Assembly (NCBI GenBank): GCA_018065615.1
Contig: JAGHSY010000055.1
Location: 1-39,509, forward strand
Origin: Candidatus Colenecus caballi
Lineage (GTDB): Bacteria > Bacteroidota > Bacteroidia > Bacteroidales > Bacteroidaceae
DNA: 39,509 nt
Reading direction: 5' to 3'
Part shown: positions 32,951-39,509 of the stretch, piece by piece
Layout of the letters: the number at the start of each line of letters is the position of its first letter
Position numbering within the stretch: the first letter of the stretch is position 1
The notes under the pieces: generated by a model
Seen by the model: only the letters and a program-made list of their open reading frames with translations
The model's database searches: none
What the model was told of the DNA's origin: nothing
Translations under genes and position numbers: made by a program

Positions 32951-35305
32951 TCACATTCTGTTCTTTGCATCCTGCCCGGCACCCGTACCCTTATATTTGC
33001 TGTTTGCGCTGTTGAAACGGTAGGAAACGCGCATGGTTACGCACGATTTGAAATTGTCATTGGGCTGGTCTATGACATATCTTCCGAAATCGGTCCTGGC
33101 ATACACGGCCGATGAATTGAATATGTCCGCCCAGGTCAGGTTCAAGGTCAGCGCATCATCCTTCAGGAATGACTTCTGAATGCTTACCGATAAATCACGA
33201 ACCGGTCTGTAAACTTCGGCAATATCGGTCTCCATCCTGCTGAAGTAACTGTAATCGGCATTCACCATCCAGCTGCGGTTGAAACGGAAGGCGTTGTTGA
33301 ACTGCAGCAGATACATGGGTCTGTTGCGGGAAACCGTACGGATTCCACCCTCAACGCGCGGGTCCTGCACCGTCATTGTCAGGTACTGTTTCTGCATTCC
33401 GACTGTGTACACCGGATACCAGACTCCGACTGAAGGCGATGCTGTCAGATAGAAATTCAGCCTTTTCAACGGGACATCAAGGTTAACGCTTTTTATCAGC
33501 ACCACTCCTTCATCGTTATAAGGAGCGGCCCACTGGGTTATGTAATTGTCAACTCTCTCATAGTTCCCGCTCAAAGTGAGCCACTTCCAACTGGCATTCA
33601 CAGCGACTGTTCTGTATTTCTCATTCAGCAGCTTTGGGTCACCGCTCTGGTAGCAGTAACGGTTGTTGTATGAAATCTCTGTGGTAAGCTTGCCATAACT
33701 GGGGCGCTGCGTCTTGCCTGTGTACGACAGCGAAACGCTTACCGGACCGGCCATTGTGGCAAAACCCAGAGACGGGAACCAGCTGTCGTCAGTGCGGCTC
33801 AAGTCCGATGCGCCCGTCATGTGGTCACGGTATTCAAAGTCTGCGTGCTCATATCGGAGTCCGGCATTCAGCTGGCCGAAAGGCAGTCCTACGGCATACT
33901 GTGCAAATCCGGCAAGAGTGTTCTCCGACATGGAAGCGTCAGTGGCGGGAATCTGGTCAAAGGTTATGGAATATGTCTGCGCAGCTGCAACGTAGGTATC
34001 TTCAGCACCAAACTGCAGAGAACCCTTACCCAGCGGATATGACAGAATCAGTTTTCCGGCACCCATTGAAGTCCATGCCTCGGACCGTGAATACAGTTCT
34101 GCCGGAGAAGTCAGGCTGTGTTCGTACATTTCTGTGTAAGAATCGGTGCGAGCGTCAATGAAATCGGCATTGAAATTTATTCCAAGCTTGCCCGCAGTTC
34201 CATCATAATACAGGTTTCCCGACCACTGTGTTGAGTTTGGGATACGTGTGTCATTGACTGTTGAAAGGCGGTCGGTCATGTCATTGTCAATATAGACATC
34301 GGAATTGACCAGCAGCCGGCTGTCTCCAATGGTGTTATGGTCATGTGATATTTTTAGGCCGATGGAATGGCTGTCGCTTATCTGCCAATTGGCTCCGCCC
34401 ACATACTGCCAGCCGCCGTTATGCGCCCTGTAGTCCAGAGTGCCGGTCTCAAAGAAATCATGATTGCCGTCCGGAGCTTCAAGTAAAGTGGTTCCGTCAA
34501 CGGTACTTATCTGATACCCCCGCTGGTTCCAATATACCAGCTTGCCAAAGAAATCCCATCCGCCTGTGCGGTAGTTCAGGTCAAGCACGGACCAGGAAGG
34601 CTCAATGTCATGACAGGAGTATATATGCTGTTTGGTCTGACTGGTCAGAGCATAGCTCAGCCCTTCTCCCTGACGTTTCACGGTGCGGATCCGTACCACG
34701 CAACGCACGTCACCGCCATACAGCGCACCCGGGTTGCTGACCACATCTATTGACTTTATGTCCTCAGACATCAGATTCCTTAGTTCGGAATCATCAGTGA
34801 CCTTGCGGCCGTTGATGTAATACACAGGAGCGCCGCGGCCAATCACCTCAAGACCGCCGTTTGTACTGATCATGCCCGGTACTTTGGCAAGCACGTCATT
34901 GGCATTGCCGGAATGTTCCAGGACTGACCCGGTTATGTTCGTCACCACGGCATCGCCCTTGATTTCTGTCTTTGGAAGGCTGGCGGTAATGACCACTCCT
35001 TCAAGCATGACATTGTCCGGCTGCAGACGCACCGTACGTGGAAATGCAGAAACCGGCAGTTCCACCATTCCGTATCCCATCATGGACACCTGTACACGCT
35101 GTCCGCCAGCCGGCACTTCAAGGTCAAAAACTCCGTTCAAATCGGTAATTCCGCCACCTGTTATCACTGAGTCCGACAGTATTGCGACCGTTGCAAACTC
35201 CATCGGATTTCCATTCTCATCAAGTACTGTTCCCTGAATGTTCTGCGCTGCTATTGGAAAAGAAATAGACAATCCGATGACAAGTGCCAATGCTGTTCGT
35301 TTCAT
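32951..35305 (-). CDS. Outer-membrane beta-barrel receptor (TonB-dependent-like, OMP_b-brl_3 type)
   Basis: 784 residues from ATG at 35305, which begins the signal peptide MKRTALALVIGLSISF and cuts off an implausible 41-residue leader. After the signal comes a carboxypeptidase-regulatory-like domain (NIQGTVLDENGNPMEFATVA to about residue 105). A plug domain (about 110-200) has VLAKVPGMISTNGGLEVIGRG and VYYINGRKVTD. A long barrel follows, with alternating aromatic strands. No TonB box can be pinned down and no SusD partner follows, so this is the non-SusC class of these receptors. It is divergent from a membrane protein resembling a LytTR regulator, a common arrangement. The ligand is unknown. 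Confidence 0.83.
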   Translation of the reverse strand: MKRTALALVIGLSISFPIAAQNIQGTVLDENGNPMEFATVAILSDSVITGGGITDLNGVFDLEVPAGGQRVQVSMMGYGMVELPVSAFPRTVRLQPDNVMLEGVVITASLPKTEIKGDAVVTNITGSVLEHSGNANDVLAKVPGMISTNGGLEVIGRGAPVYYINGRKVTDDSELRNLMSEDIKSIDVVSNPGALYGGDVRCVVRIRTVKRQGEGLSYALTSQTKQHIYSCHDIEPSWSVLDLNYRTGGWDFFGKLVYWNQRGYQISTVDGTTLLEAPDGNHDFFETGTLDYRAHNGGWQYVGGANWQISDSHSIGLKISHDHNTIGDSRLLVNSDVYIDNDMTDRLSTVNDTRIPNSTQWSGNLYYDGTAGKLGINFNADFIDARTDSYTEMYEHSLTSPAELYSRSEAWTSMGAGKLILSYPLGKGSLQFGAEDTYVAAAQTYSITFDQIPATDASMSENTLAGFAQYAVGLPFGQLNAGLRYEHADFEYRDHMTGASDLSRTDDSWFPSLGFATMAGPVSVSLSYTGKTQRPSYGKLTTEISYNNRYCYQSGDPKLLNEKYRTVAVNASWKWLTLSGNYERVDNYITQWAAPYNDEGVVLIKSVNLDVPLKRLNFYLTASPSVGVWYPVYTVGMQKQYLTMTVQDPRVEGGIRTVSRNRPMYLLQFNNAFRFNRSWMVNADYSYFSRMETDIAEVYRPVRDLSVSIQKSFLKDDALTLNLTWADIFNSSAVYARTDFGRYVIDQPNDNFKSCVTMRVSYRFNSANSKYKGTGAGQDAKNRM

Positions 35306-35403
35306 AAGTTGTTCTGTTTTGTCGGGGCAAAAGAAAATTCCAATAAAAAGACGTAAAACAGGCGGGACTGTTAACGGAAAATTTTGGGACAGATAGATAT
35401 TCA

Positions 35404-35435
35404 TCCATTTGTCCCGACTGTTTTCCATTCATCCC
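35404..35435. promoter_or_regulatory. Pair of 12-bp direct repeats, putative operator
   Basis: TCCATTTGTCCC (35404-35415) and TCCATTCATCCC (35424-35435) agree at 10 of 12 positions and are exactly 20 bases apart, about two helix turns. A partial third unit (ATTCATCC) lies just upstream near 35399-35406. They sit between two divergent genes. The spacing is close to that of LytTR-type binding sites. Confidence 0.5.
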
Positions 35436-35464
35436 AAAACGGCTACGTAATAATTCGGAATGAC

Positions 35465-35472
35465 TATTTTTG
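35465..35472 (+). promoter_or_regulatory. Putative -7 box of the truncated-regulator gene
   Basis: TATTTTTG (TAnnTTTG) ends 7 bases before the ATG at 35480, so the transcript would be essentially leaderless. No -33 match is seen; the direct-repeat operator lies about 30-60 bases upstream. Confidence 0.42.
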
Positions 35473-35479
35473 CTGTGTT

Positions 35480-36082
35480 ATGAAAACCATTCCGCCAAAA
35501 ATATTCAAAGACTATGCAATCCTGAGCACTGGGTTCTGTCTGTTCTTTCTGCTGGATCCGTTCAACCTGGACAATACCATCAGCAATCCCGCAATTCCCT
35601 TGGGCAGTACACTCCAGATACTTGGAGAAGGAATTGTCATATTACTTGGCACCGTTCTCAGTGAACTGATTGTTACTTTCGTCCTGAATCTGCCATGTGA
35701 CTATTCCAAGGGCTGGAACTATCAGATAATGCGCAAAATACCGCTGTACATTCTTGTCATAATTATTCTGTCTGCAGCTGTCGGACAGTATTTCACAGTC
35801 ATCCAATGGGGTTTTGGCAAGTGGTATTATTTCTGGAATGACTATAACGGCAGTTTCAGCCTTAAATGGTTCATGAACAACTTCACACAGGACTTGTCAA
35901 TCTGCGTTTTCATTGCAGTATATTGGGCATTTCTTACCGACAGCCGCATGAAGGAATACAGGATTCAGGAACTGCTCTTACTCAATGACGTGATTGACGG
36001 CACGGACAGCATTACCGGTGACAAGGCCGATGTCATGACAATTACCGCCAAACCCACACCGACCTGCGTAAAATATAGGTAA
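35480..36082 (+). CDS. Membrane protein resembling a LytTR regulator without its DNA-binding domain
   Basis: 200 residues with four predicted membrane helices (about 12-26, 45-68, 88-108 and 138-152). A linker follows, TDSRMKEYRIQELLLLNDVID, of the kind that leads into the LytTR DNA-binding domain in Bacteroidetes membrane-anchored regulators. Instead of that domain the frame ends shortly after KADVMTITAK, in a Pro/Thr-rich tail and TAG/TAA stops. No LytTR-coding sequence is found downstream in any frame. I infer a 3'-truncated gene, broken at about 36050-36080 where the repeat-rich region begins. Alternatively it is a stand-alone membrane protein. Confidence 0.5.
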   Translation: MKTIPPKIFKDYAILSTGFCLFFLLDPFNLDNTISNPAIPLGSTLQILGEGIVILLGTVLSELIVTFVLNLPCDYSKGWNYQIMRKIPLYILVIIILSAAVGQYFTVIQWGFGKWYYFWNDYNGSFSLKWFMNNFTQDLSICVFIAVYWAFLTDSRMKEYRIQELLLLNDVIDGTDSITGDKADVMTITAKPTPTCVKYR

Positions 36083-36143
36083 GAGCGCATCAGAACCTCC
36101 AGTCCGAAGAAGGTGAACTTACATAGTGCATTTGTGCATGTCC

Positions 36144-36285
36144 CGCCAAACTGTGACACACCAACCTGCCCTACAGCACCTTCCAGAGCCTATCACTGCG
36201 TCTCATAGGCCGATTTCAGGGGTGTGAGACACATCAACCCCCACCACAAACATTGTAACGCCACCTGGCGTGTCACACTTTGGCG
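36144..36285. repeat. Nested inverted repeat (MITE-like or structured element)
   Basis: The outer arms CGCCAAACTGTGACACACCAA (from 36144) and CTGGCGTGTCACACTTTGGCG (ending 36285) are complementary with a few mismatches. Inside, TGCGTCTCATA (36197-36207) pairs with TGTGAGACACA (36223-36233). The layout, 142 bases with terminal inverted repeats and no ORF, fits a MITE or a folded RNA. No clear target-site duplication flanks it. Confidence 0.6.
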
Positions 36286-36307
36286 AAATCAAAACCGGAC
36301 CGAAAGC

Positions 36308-36337
36308 ACAAAAAACAGCAGCCCGAAAGCTGCTGTC
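36308..36337 (-). terminator. Rho-independent terminator on the minus strand
   Basis: On the minus strand ACAGCAGC, loop TTTCGG, GCTGCTGT is followed directly by TTTTT. This is a textbook terminator. It would stop transcription from the ATPase gene whose stop lies about 245 bases upstream at 36580. Confidence 0.72.
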
Positions 36338-36579
36338 AGTTATTTCCAATAAGTGAGATGTCGTTTAGTATTCGTCCTCGTTGAAGATAGATTGTGTGAT
36401 TGACTATCAATCAGTTAAATGATTTTGACGGTATTTTATACAAACAAATAATGACGTCTGAGGATTTCAAATGAGTGGTTTGTTTGTATGGCTGAGCAGT
36501 TCCATCGAGCCCGATCTCAAACTGGCCATGCTGCTGTAAAGCAGATTCGAGAAGGAGAGGAAACGCCTGAATATAAAAA

Positions 36580-37950
36580 CTATCTGTTCAAAACAATCAC
36601 TTCTCGCGGTAGGATGGAATTACCTACATCTTCCTTGGGAAGCACTTTGGTAAATAGAACAATCTCAACCTGTTTCCCTTTGGTAAAAGGCAGAACATCG
36701 GCAATCTTCTGAATCTCATTGGTGAGCAGACGTCCGTTCTCCCCGGATGTCCATTTGCATTCTCCAATCAGAATATGCTTTTTGTCCAATGATTCAGCCA
36801 CGACATCCAACTCCACATCCTTGAATTCGCCATCGAAACAGACCTGACCCCACCATCTTCTTGCTTCAGAGTATGTGATTCCGTTTATCATATTGCCTGT
36901 CACGGCATCACGACAAAGCCTTTCCCACCAATATCCTGTCAATTCAGGCAATCTCTCATCAAGCAGGCTGTCTATAAGCGTTGTTCTTCCCAATTCAATG
37001 AATGAACGGTTTGCAGGAACAAACCTGTAATGGAAACTTAGAAAAGGGTCTGCAATGCGATACAGGCTTTTCTTGTTATCTTTTACTGAGACTCCGAACG
37101 GAATGTCTTTTTCGAGATACCCCAAATCTATCAGCTTCGCCAACGGTCTTGAAAGATTTGTGGCCGGTTCATTACATTTTGATGCAATTTCCTTCAGTCT
37201 TGTAGCCCCACCTCCGACTATCGTCATAATGGTTGCCGTTTTGACAATATCCTTGAGATCATCCAGGAAGAGATGCTGAGGCTCCTCGTACAATGCTCCG
37301 AAAGTGGACAGAATATGCTCGTCTATTGCCTCCTTGAGCGAAGCAGAATCTTCCCTGAGCTTCCAGTATCTCGGGATACCACCCCAGATGGCGTAATTTT
37401 CGATAGTCTCAATGTCATTAAGGCCCAACGCTTCCTGCAGATATGGAAGTCTGATGGGGCCTATGTTGAAATCAGCCTCTTTCCGTCCGAACAACGGCGA
37501 TGCCTCATCATGAGTCAGATTATACATCATGGTTTGTGATGATCCACAGAGTACAATGTTATATTTGAGTTCTCCGGAATCCAGAAGCGTCTGAACCACG
37601 GACGGAAGCGAGGTGTCACTTTCCGCCAAATACGGAAATTCATCAAGACAAAGGGTAATTTTTTCCGTAACCCTATGGTTTAATGCCGTAAGCAACGCCC
37701 GCCAATTCTTGTACTGCGCATCGCCAAAACCATCATACAGATGGGATATCACGTAACTCAGATTTGCCATCTGTGTCGAAGCATCTGTCTTGTCTGCCTC
37801 GAAGTAAATATCCTTTTCTGTCAATACCCTTTTAATCAGCGTTGACTTTCCGACGCGTCTGCGGCCTCTGATAATTGCAAACCCAGGCTGCTCTCTTGAA
37901 AGCAGTTTGACCAACTTTTCCTGCTCAATGATTCTGTCTACAAATTCCAT
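36580..37950 (-). CDS. ATPase with C-terminal DUF234 PD-(D/E)XK nuclease-like domain
   Basis: 456 residues from ATG at 37950, chosen because a strong promoter ends just upstream; a longer frame to 38004 would run through it. The P-loop domain (ATPase_2 type) has Walker A IIRGRRRVGKSTLIKR (about 27-42), Walker B ITLCLDEFPYL (D102-E103) and sensor IVLCGSSQTMM. A winged-helix-like middle (GGGATRLKEIASKC) is followed by the DUF234 domain with ELDVVAES and ILIGECKW, which supplies the D and ExK residues of a PD-(D/E)XK nuclease. These archaeal-type ATPases are abundant in Bacteroidetes and of unknown or selfish/defence-related function. Monocistronic. Confidence 0.85.
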   Translation of the reverse strand: MEFVDRIIEQEKLVKLLSREQPGFAIIRGRRRVGKSTLIKRVLTEKDIYFEADKTDASTQMANLSYVISHLYDGFGDAQYKNWRALLTALNHRVTEKITLCLDEFPYLAESDTSLPSVVQTLLDSGELKYNIVLCGSSQTMMYNLTHDEASPLFGRKEADFNIGPIRLPYLQEALGLNDIETIENYAIWGGIPRYWKLREDSASLKEAIDEHILSTFGALYEEPQHLFLDDLKDIVKTATIMTIVGGGATRLKEIASKCNEPATNLSRPLAKLIDLGYLEKDIPFGVSVKDNKKSLYRIADPFLSFHYRFVPANRSFIELGRTTLIDSLLDERLPELTGYWWERLCRDAVTGNMINGITYSEARRWWGQVCFDGEFKDVELDVVAESLDKKHILIGECKWTSGENGRLLTNEIQKIADVLPFTKGKQVEIVLFTKVLPKEDVGNSILPREVIVLNR

Positions 37951-38223
37951 ATTACGGCATTTATTATGCGCTGCAAACATAATGTTTTTAGAACATAATT
38001 GCAAATCAATTGTCTATTATATTAATAGCAGGCTACGTATAGGGAAGGGTTCTAAATCTATTGTCTATCTTCCGTGTTATCCGCGAGGATGTACATTTTG
38101 CATTCAAATCCAGATTAAAAAAGGCTAAAAACAACAATCGGACAAACAAATATTCTTTGTCTATCCGGTTGATTATTAGATATTTGGACCTATAATAGAC
38201 TTTTAATATTCCTCCTCGTTTAA
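37951..38223. other. Intergenic region between ATPase and helicase remnant
   Basis: Apart from the ATPase promoter, nothing gene-like is seen. The right end (38203-38228) resembles 36365-36390. The region is A/T-rich compared with the core genes. Confidence 0.5.
37974..38005 (-). promoter_or_regulatory. Promoter of the DUF234 ATPase gene
   Basis: On the minus strand TTTG (38005-38002), 20 bases, then TATGTTTG (37981-37974) is a full match to the Bacteroidetes promoter. Predicted transcription start is near 37968, giving a leader of about 17 bases to the ATG at 37950. Confidence 0.7.
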
Positions 38224-38781
38224 GAAAAGGAGCATATAGGCTGTATCAACCGCATCGGGCAGCAGAGGAACATCCAGGTTATCAATCTTGTAGTTGCGCA
38301 CACCATCGAAGAATCGATGATTGGCAAATTAAAGTTCAAGACTTCCCTATTCGAAGGAGTCCTTGACGGAGGCGACGATGCCGTATTTGCATCCGATGAC
38401 AAGTTCGCCAAGATTATGGACCTTGTCGGAGAATATGTCGAGCCTTCGACAGAGGAACCTCGTCCTGAAGATTCGGGAGTTACGGTTGATACAGGCGATG
38501 TAGAGCCGAACAAGTGCCAGACCGTGGTGGAAGGTCACCCAGTTGCGGAGGATGAAGACAACGTTTCACCCGCCGATACCGGAGATCTGATAAATCAGGG
38601 TCTGTCTTTTTTCAGCAATCTGGTAGAAACCCTAAAATCACCTGAAAAGACCGCAAAACTAATTGACAGAATCGTAGTCGAAGATAAGGAAACCGGCAAA
38701 GCCTCCATCAATATTCCTGTCCAGAGCAAACGGCTCATCACTGATACCCTTGGATTTATCGGGAAACTGCTGACGAAATAG
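38224..38781 (+). pseudogene. 3' remnant of an SNF2-family helicase gene
   Basis: The frame opens after TAA at 38221 and reads INRIGQQRNIQVINLVVAHT, IEESMIGKLKFKTSLFEGVL, DGGDDAVFASDDKFAKIMDL and on to LGFIGKLLTK. This is the end of an SNF2/RapA-type helicase: motif VI (usually RIHRIGQ, here INRIGQ) and the C-terminal brace with LKFKxSLFEGVLDGG. Both RecA domains up to motif VI are missing. An internal ATG at 38317 would give a 154-residue protein, but it begins inside the conserved segment, so I treat the whole as a decayed gene. Long-helicase homologues often belong to defence islands. Confidence 0.7.
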
Positions 38782-38890
38782 TTGCTGTCTGATCACTAAA
38801 CAGATCATCCAAAGTGATGACCTTCTGCAAATTGTCCGAATAGGCATTACGTTTGATACCATTGGCACTTACCAAGACGTTATGTAACCG
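38756..38890 (-). pseudogene. C-terminal remnant of an AAA-type ATPase
   Basis: The minus strand reads NVLVSANGIKRNAYSDNLQK then VITLDDLFS before running on to a stop at 38756. The pattern NG..RNAYS...Q.VITLDDLF is the usual C-terminal end of Bacteroidetes AAA ATPases with a fused nuclease-like domain. Everything upstream is missing, and its last codons overlap the helicase remnant on the other strand. Confidence 0.6.
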
Positions 38891-38972
38891 TCTCCGCGGT
38901 TACTATTCCGGCAACCAAACTGCGTTATATGTGTAAAAAGCCCGAATTACACATAAAAGGCCGTCCCAGAAT

Positions 38973-39019
38973 AACTGAAAATCCCGACCATAGGTACAAA
39001 TTGGTCGGGATTTTCAGTT
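38973..39019. repeat. Perfect 18-bp inverted repeat
   Basis: AACTGAAAATCCCGACCA (38973-38990) and TGGTCGGGATTTTCAGTT (39002-39019) are exact complements around an 11-base loop. It lies between the AAA remnant and the DUF4143 ATPase. It may be a bidirectional terminator or the end of a lost element. Confidence 0.75.
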
Positions 39020-39142
39020 CTTATACCGCCGATTTATAGTGCTTTAGATTTTTCTACTAAATACTCAGACTAATTCAGGCAAATATGTAAAACGAGCTAA
39101 AACAAGCGGTTTTTACATCCGTTCATAACTTCAAAATCAAGA

Positions 39143-39170
39143 ACGGCGGGACTTTTTAGAGCGCCGCCGT
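39143..39170 (-). terminator. Probable terminator of the DUF4143 ATPase gene
   Basis: On the minus strand ACGGCGG, a 14-base loop and CCGCCGT are followed by a T-rich stretch (TCTTGATTTTG), starting 22 bases after the stop codon at 39192. Confidence 0.5.
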
Positions 39171-39191
39171 ATGCTTTATCGGTATCTGTTT

Positions 39192-39509
39192 TTACTGGTT
39201 TCCGAGAAGCCAGTCAACAACCATAAACTTGTTTATTTTGTGGCCTTCGTATTCTTCAACGCCTCGCTCTGAGAATGAAAGCAGCGTCAGGTTTTCGCAT
39301 TTCAGAAGTTCGGCACCTTTCTTCAGCCCACCCAATTCACGTGTCCTTGTTGTCTGCTTGTCCATTTTAAGAGTGACCTGAATCAGTTCCAGGACTTTCG
39401 TCTTGTCCACTATGATGAAGTCAACCTCGAAATTATCCCGGTAGTAGAACACGTTGATGTTTTCACCTTTATATCTCCTGAGAAGTTCGATATAGACTAT
39501 GTTCTCAAG
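39192..39509 (-). CDS. ATPase with DUF4143 domain, C-terminal part (5' end beyond window)
   Basis: The open frame enters from the right edge and ends at TAA 39192-39194. The visible 105 residues are the C-terminal DUF4143 nuclease-like domain: ENIVYIELLRRYKGENINVF, YYRDNFEVDFIIVDKTKVLE and LIQVTLKMDKQTTRTRE, and then LKCENLTLLSFSERG and INKFMVVDWLL. In PD-(D/E)XK terms the acidic EVDF is kept, but the usual ExK is replaced by QVT, so the nuclease site looks degenerate, as in many Bacteroidetes members. The AAA domain must lie to the right of this window. Confidence 0.78.
   Translation of the reverse strand, partial: LENIVYIELLRRYKGENINVFYYRDNFEVDFIIVDKTKVLELIQVTLKMDKQTTRTRELGGLKKGAELLKCENLTLLSFSERGVEEYEGHKINKFMVVDWLLGNQ

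Larger units (their letters stand above)
36083..36579. other. Repeat-rich intergenic region without a convincing gene
   Basis: About 500 bases with no ORF that looks protein-like on either strand. It holds the nested inverted repeat at 36144-36285, the minus-strand terminator at 36308-36337, a short palindrome GATTGA-CTA-TCAATC at 36398-36412 and a 26-bp sequence (36365-36390) resembling 38203-38228. A stretch downstream of 36470 may be decayed coding sequence but is not identifiable. Confidence 0.6.
38891..39191. other. Non-coding stretch with three hairpins
   Basis: Contains TATGTGTAA/TTACACATA (38928-38955), a perfect 18-bp inverted repeat (38973-39019) and ACGGCGG/CCGCCGT (39143-39170). 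No open frame in it resembles a protein. Confidence 0.6.

Noticed and set aside
35306-35428. Longer start for the outer-membrane receptor at 35428
   Set aside because: It would put 41 residues before an obvious signal peptide and run through the operator repeats of the divergent region.
35965-36159. Minus-strand 64-codon frame over the end of the truncated regulator
   Set aside because: It is antisense to the regulator gene and to one arm of the inverted repeat, with no promoter and no protein-like pattern I can support.
38214-38318. Minus-strand reading ending LLFLNEEEY, similar to NEDEY at 36366
   Set aside because: Most of it is the complement of the SNF2 helicase motif VI region on the plus strand. 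Only the 26-bp nucleotide similarity was kept as an observation.
36580-39509. Retron, toxin-antitoxin or CRISPR-type defence locus
   Set aside because: No reverse transcriptase, no small toxin/antitoxin pair, no repeat-spacer array and no Cas-like gene are visible; only ATPases and remnants can be supported.

Overview
The window is a stretch of chromosome from a member of the Bacteroidales, most likely Prevotellaceae or Bacteroidaceae. The evidence is the uppS-bamA-skp-murI cluster, the many secreted proteins and lipoproteins with Bacteroidetes signal peptides, the FISUMP and DUF6242-type families, and repeated TAnnTTTG boxes (the Bacteroidetes -7 promoter element) in front of genes. No rRNA, tRNA, CRISPR array or intact insertion sequence is visible.

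Positions 1-14865 are conserved core. A xerD-type recombinase runs off the left edge. Divergent from it is an operon of an O-methyltransferase, rbfA and a LolC/E-type permease. Convergent with that is a minus-strand envelope operon of eight genes (11239 down to 3197): DUF6242-like lipoprotein, small outer-membrane barrel, uppS, bamA, three Skp/OmpH paralogues and murI. Divergent from it is pyrE - SRPBCC protein - argH, followed by two small envelope genes.

Positions 14866-28316 carry carbohydrate and transport genes and single-function housekeeping genes. A GH54-type arabinofuranosidase lipoprotein lies divergent to an alpha/beta esterase, which suggests arabinoxylan side-chain removal. An ABC exporter follows, bracketed by copies of a palindromic REP-like repeat. 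Next come two gene fragments, an AlkZ-like DNA glycosylase, a four-gene minus-strand operon (phosphodiester glycosidase-like, M28 peptidase, AlaX-like editing protein, lipoprotein), an aldehyde dehydrogenase, a DUF819 membrane protein and a GNAT acetyltransferase.

Positions 28382-36082 carry surface proteins: a FISUMP/Ig-like protein, a GH43 enzyme with a ricin-like tail plus its coupled partner, and an outer-membrane beta-barrel receptor divergent from a membrane protein that looks like a LytTR-type regulator lacking its DNA-binding domain.

Positions 36083-39509 are accessory and decayed. They hold a nested inverted repeat, an intact DUF234-type ATPase/nuclease with a textbook promoter, the 3' end of an SNF2 helicase, the 3' end of another ATPase on the opposite strand, several hairpins and a DUF4143-type ATPase cut by the right edge. 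No complete new system can be demonstrated. The best leads are the GH54 enzyme architecture, the palindromes around the ABC gene, the nested repeat at 36144-36285 and the ATPase/helicase remnant cluster.
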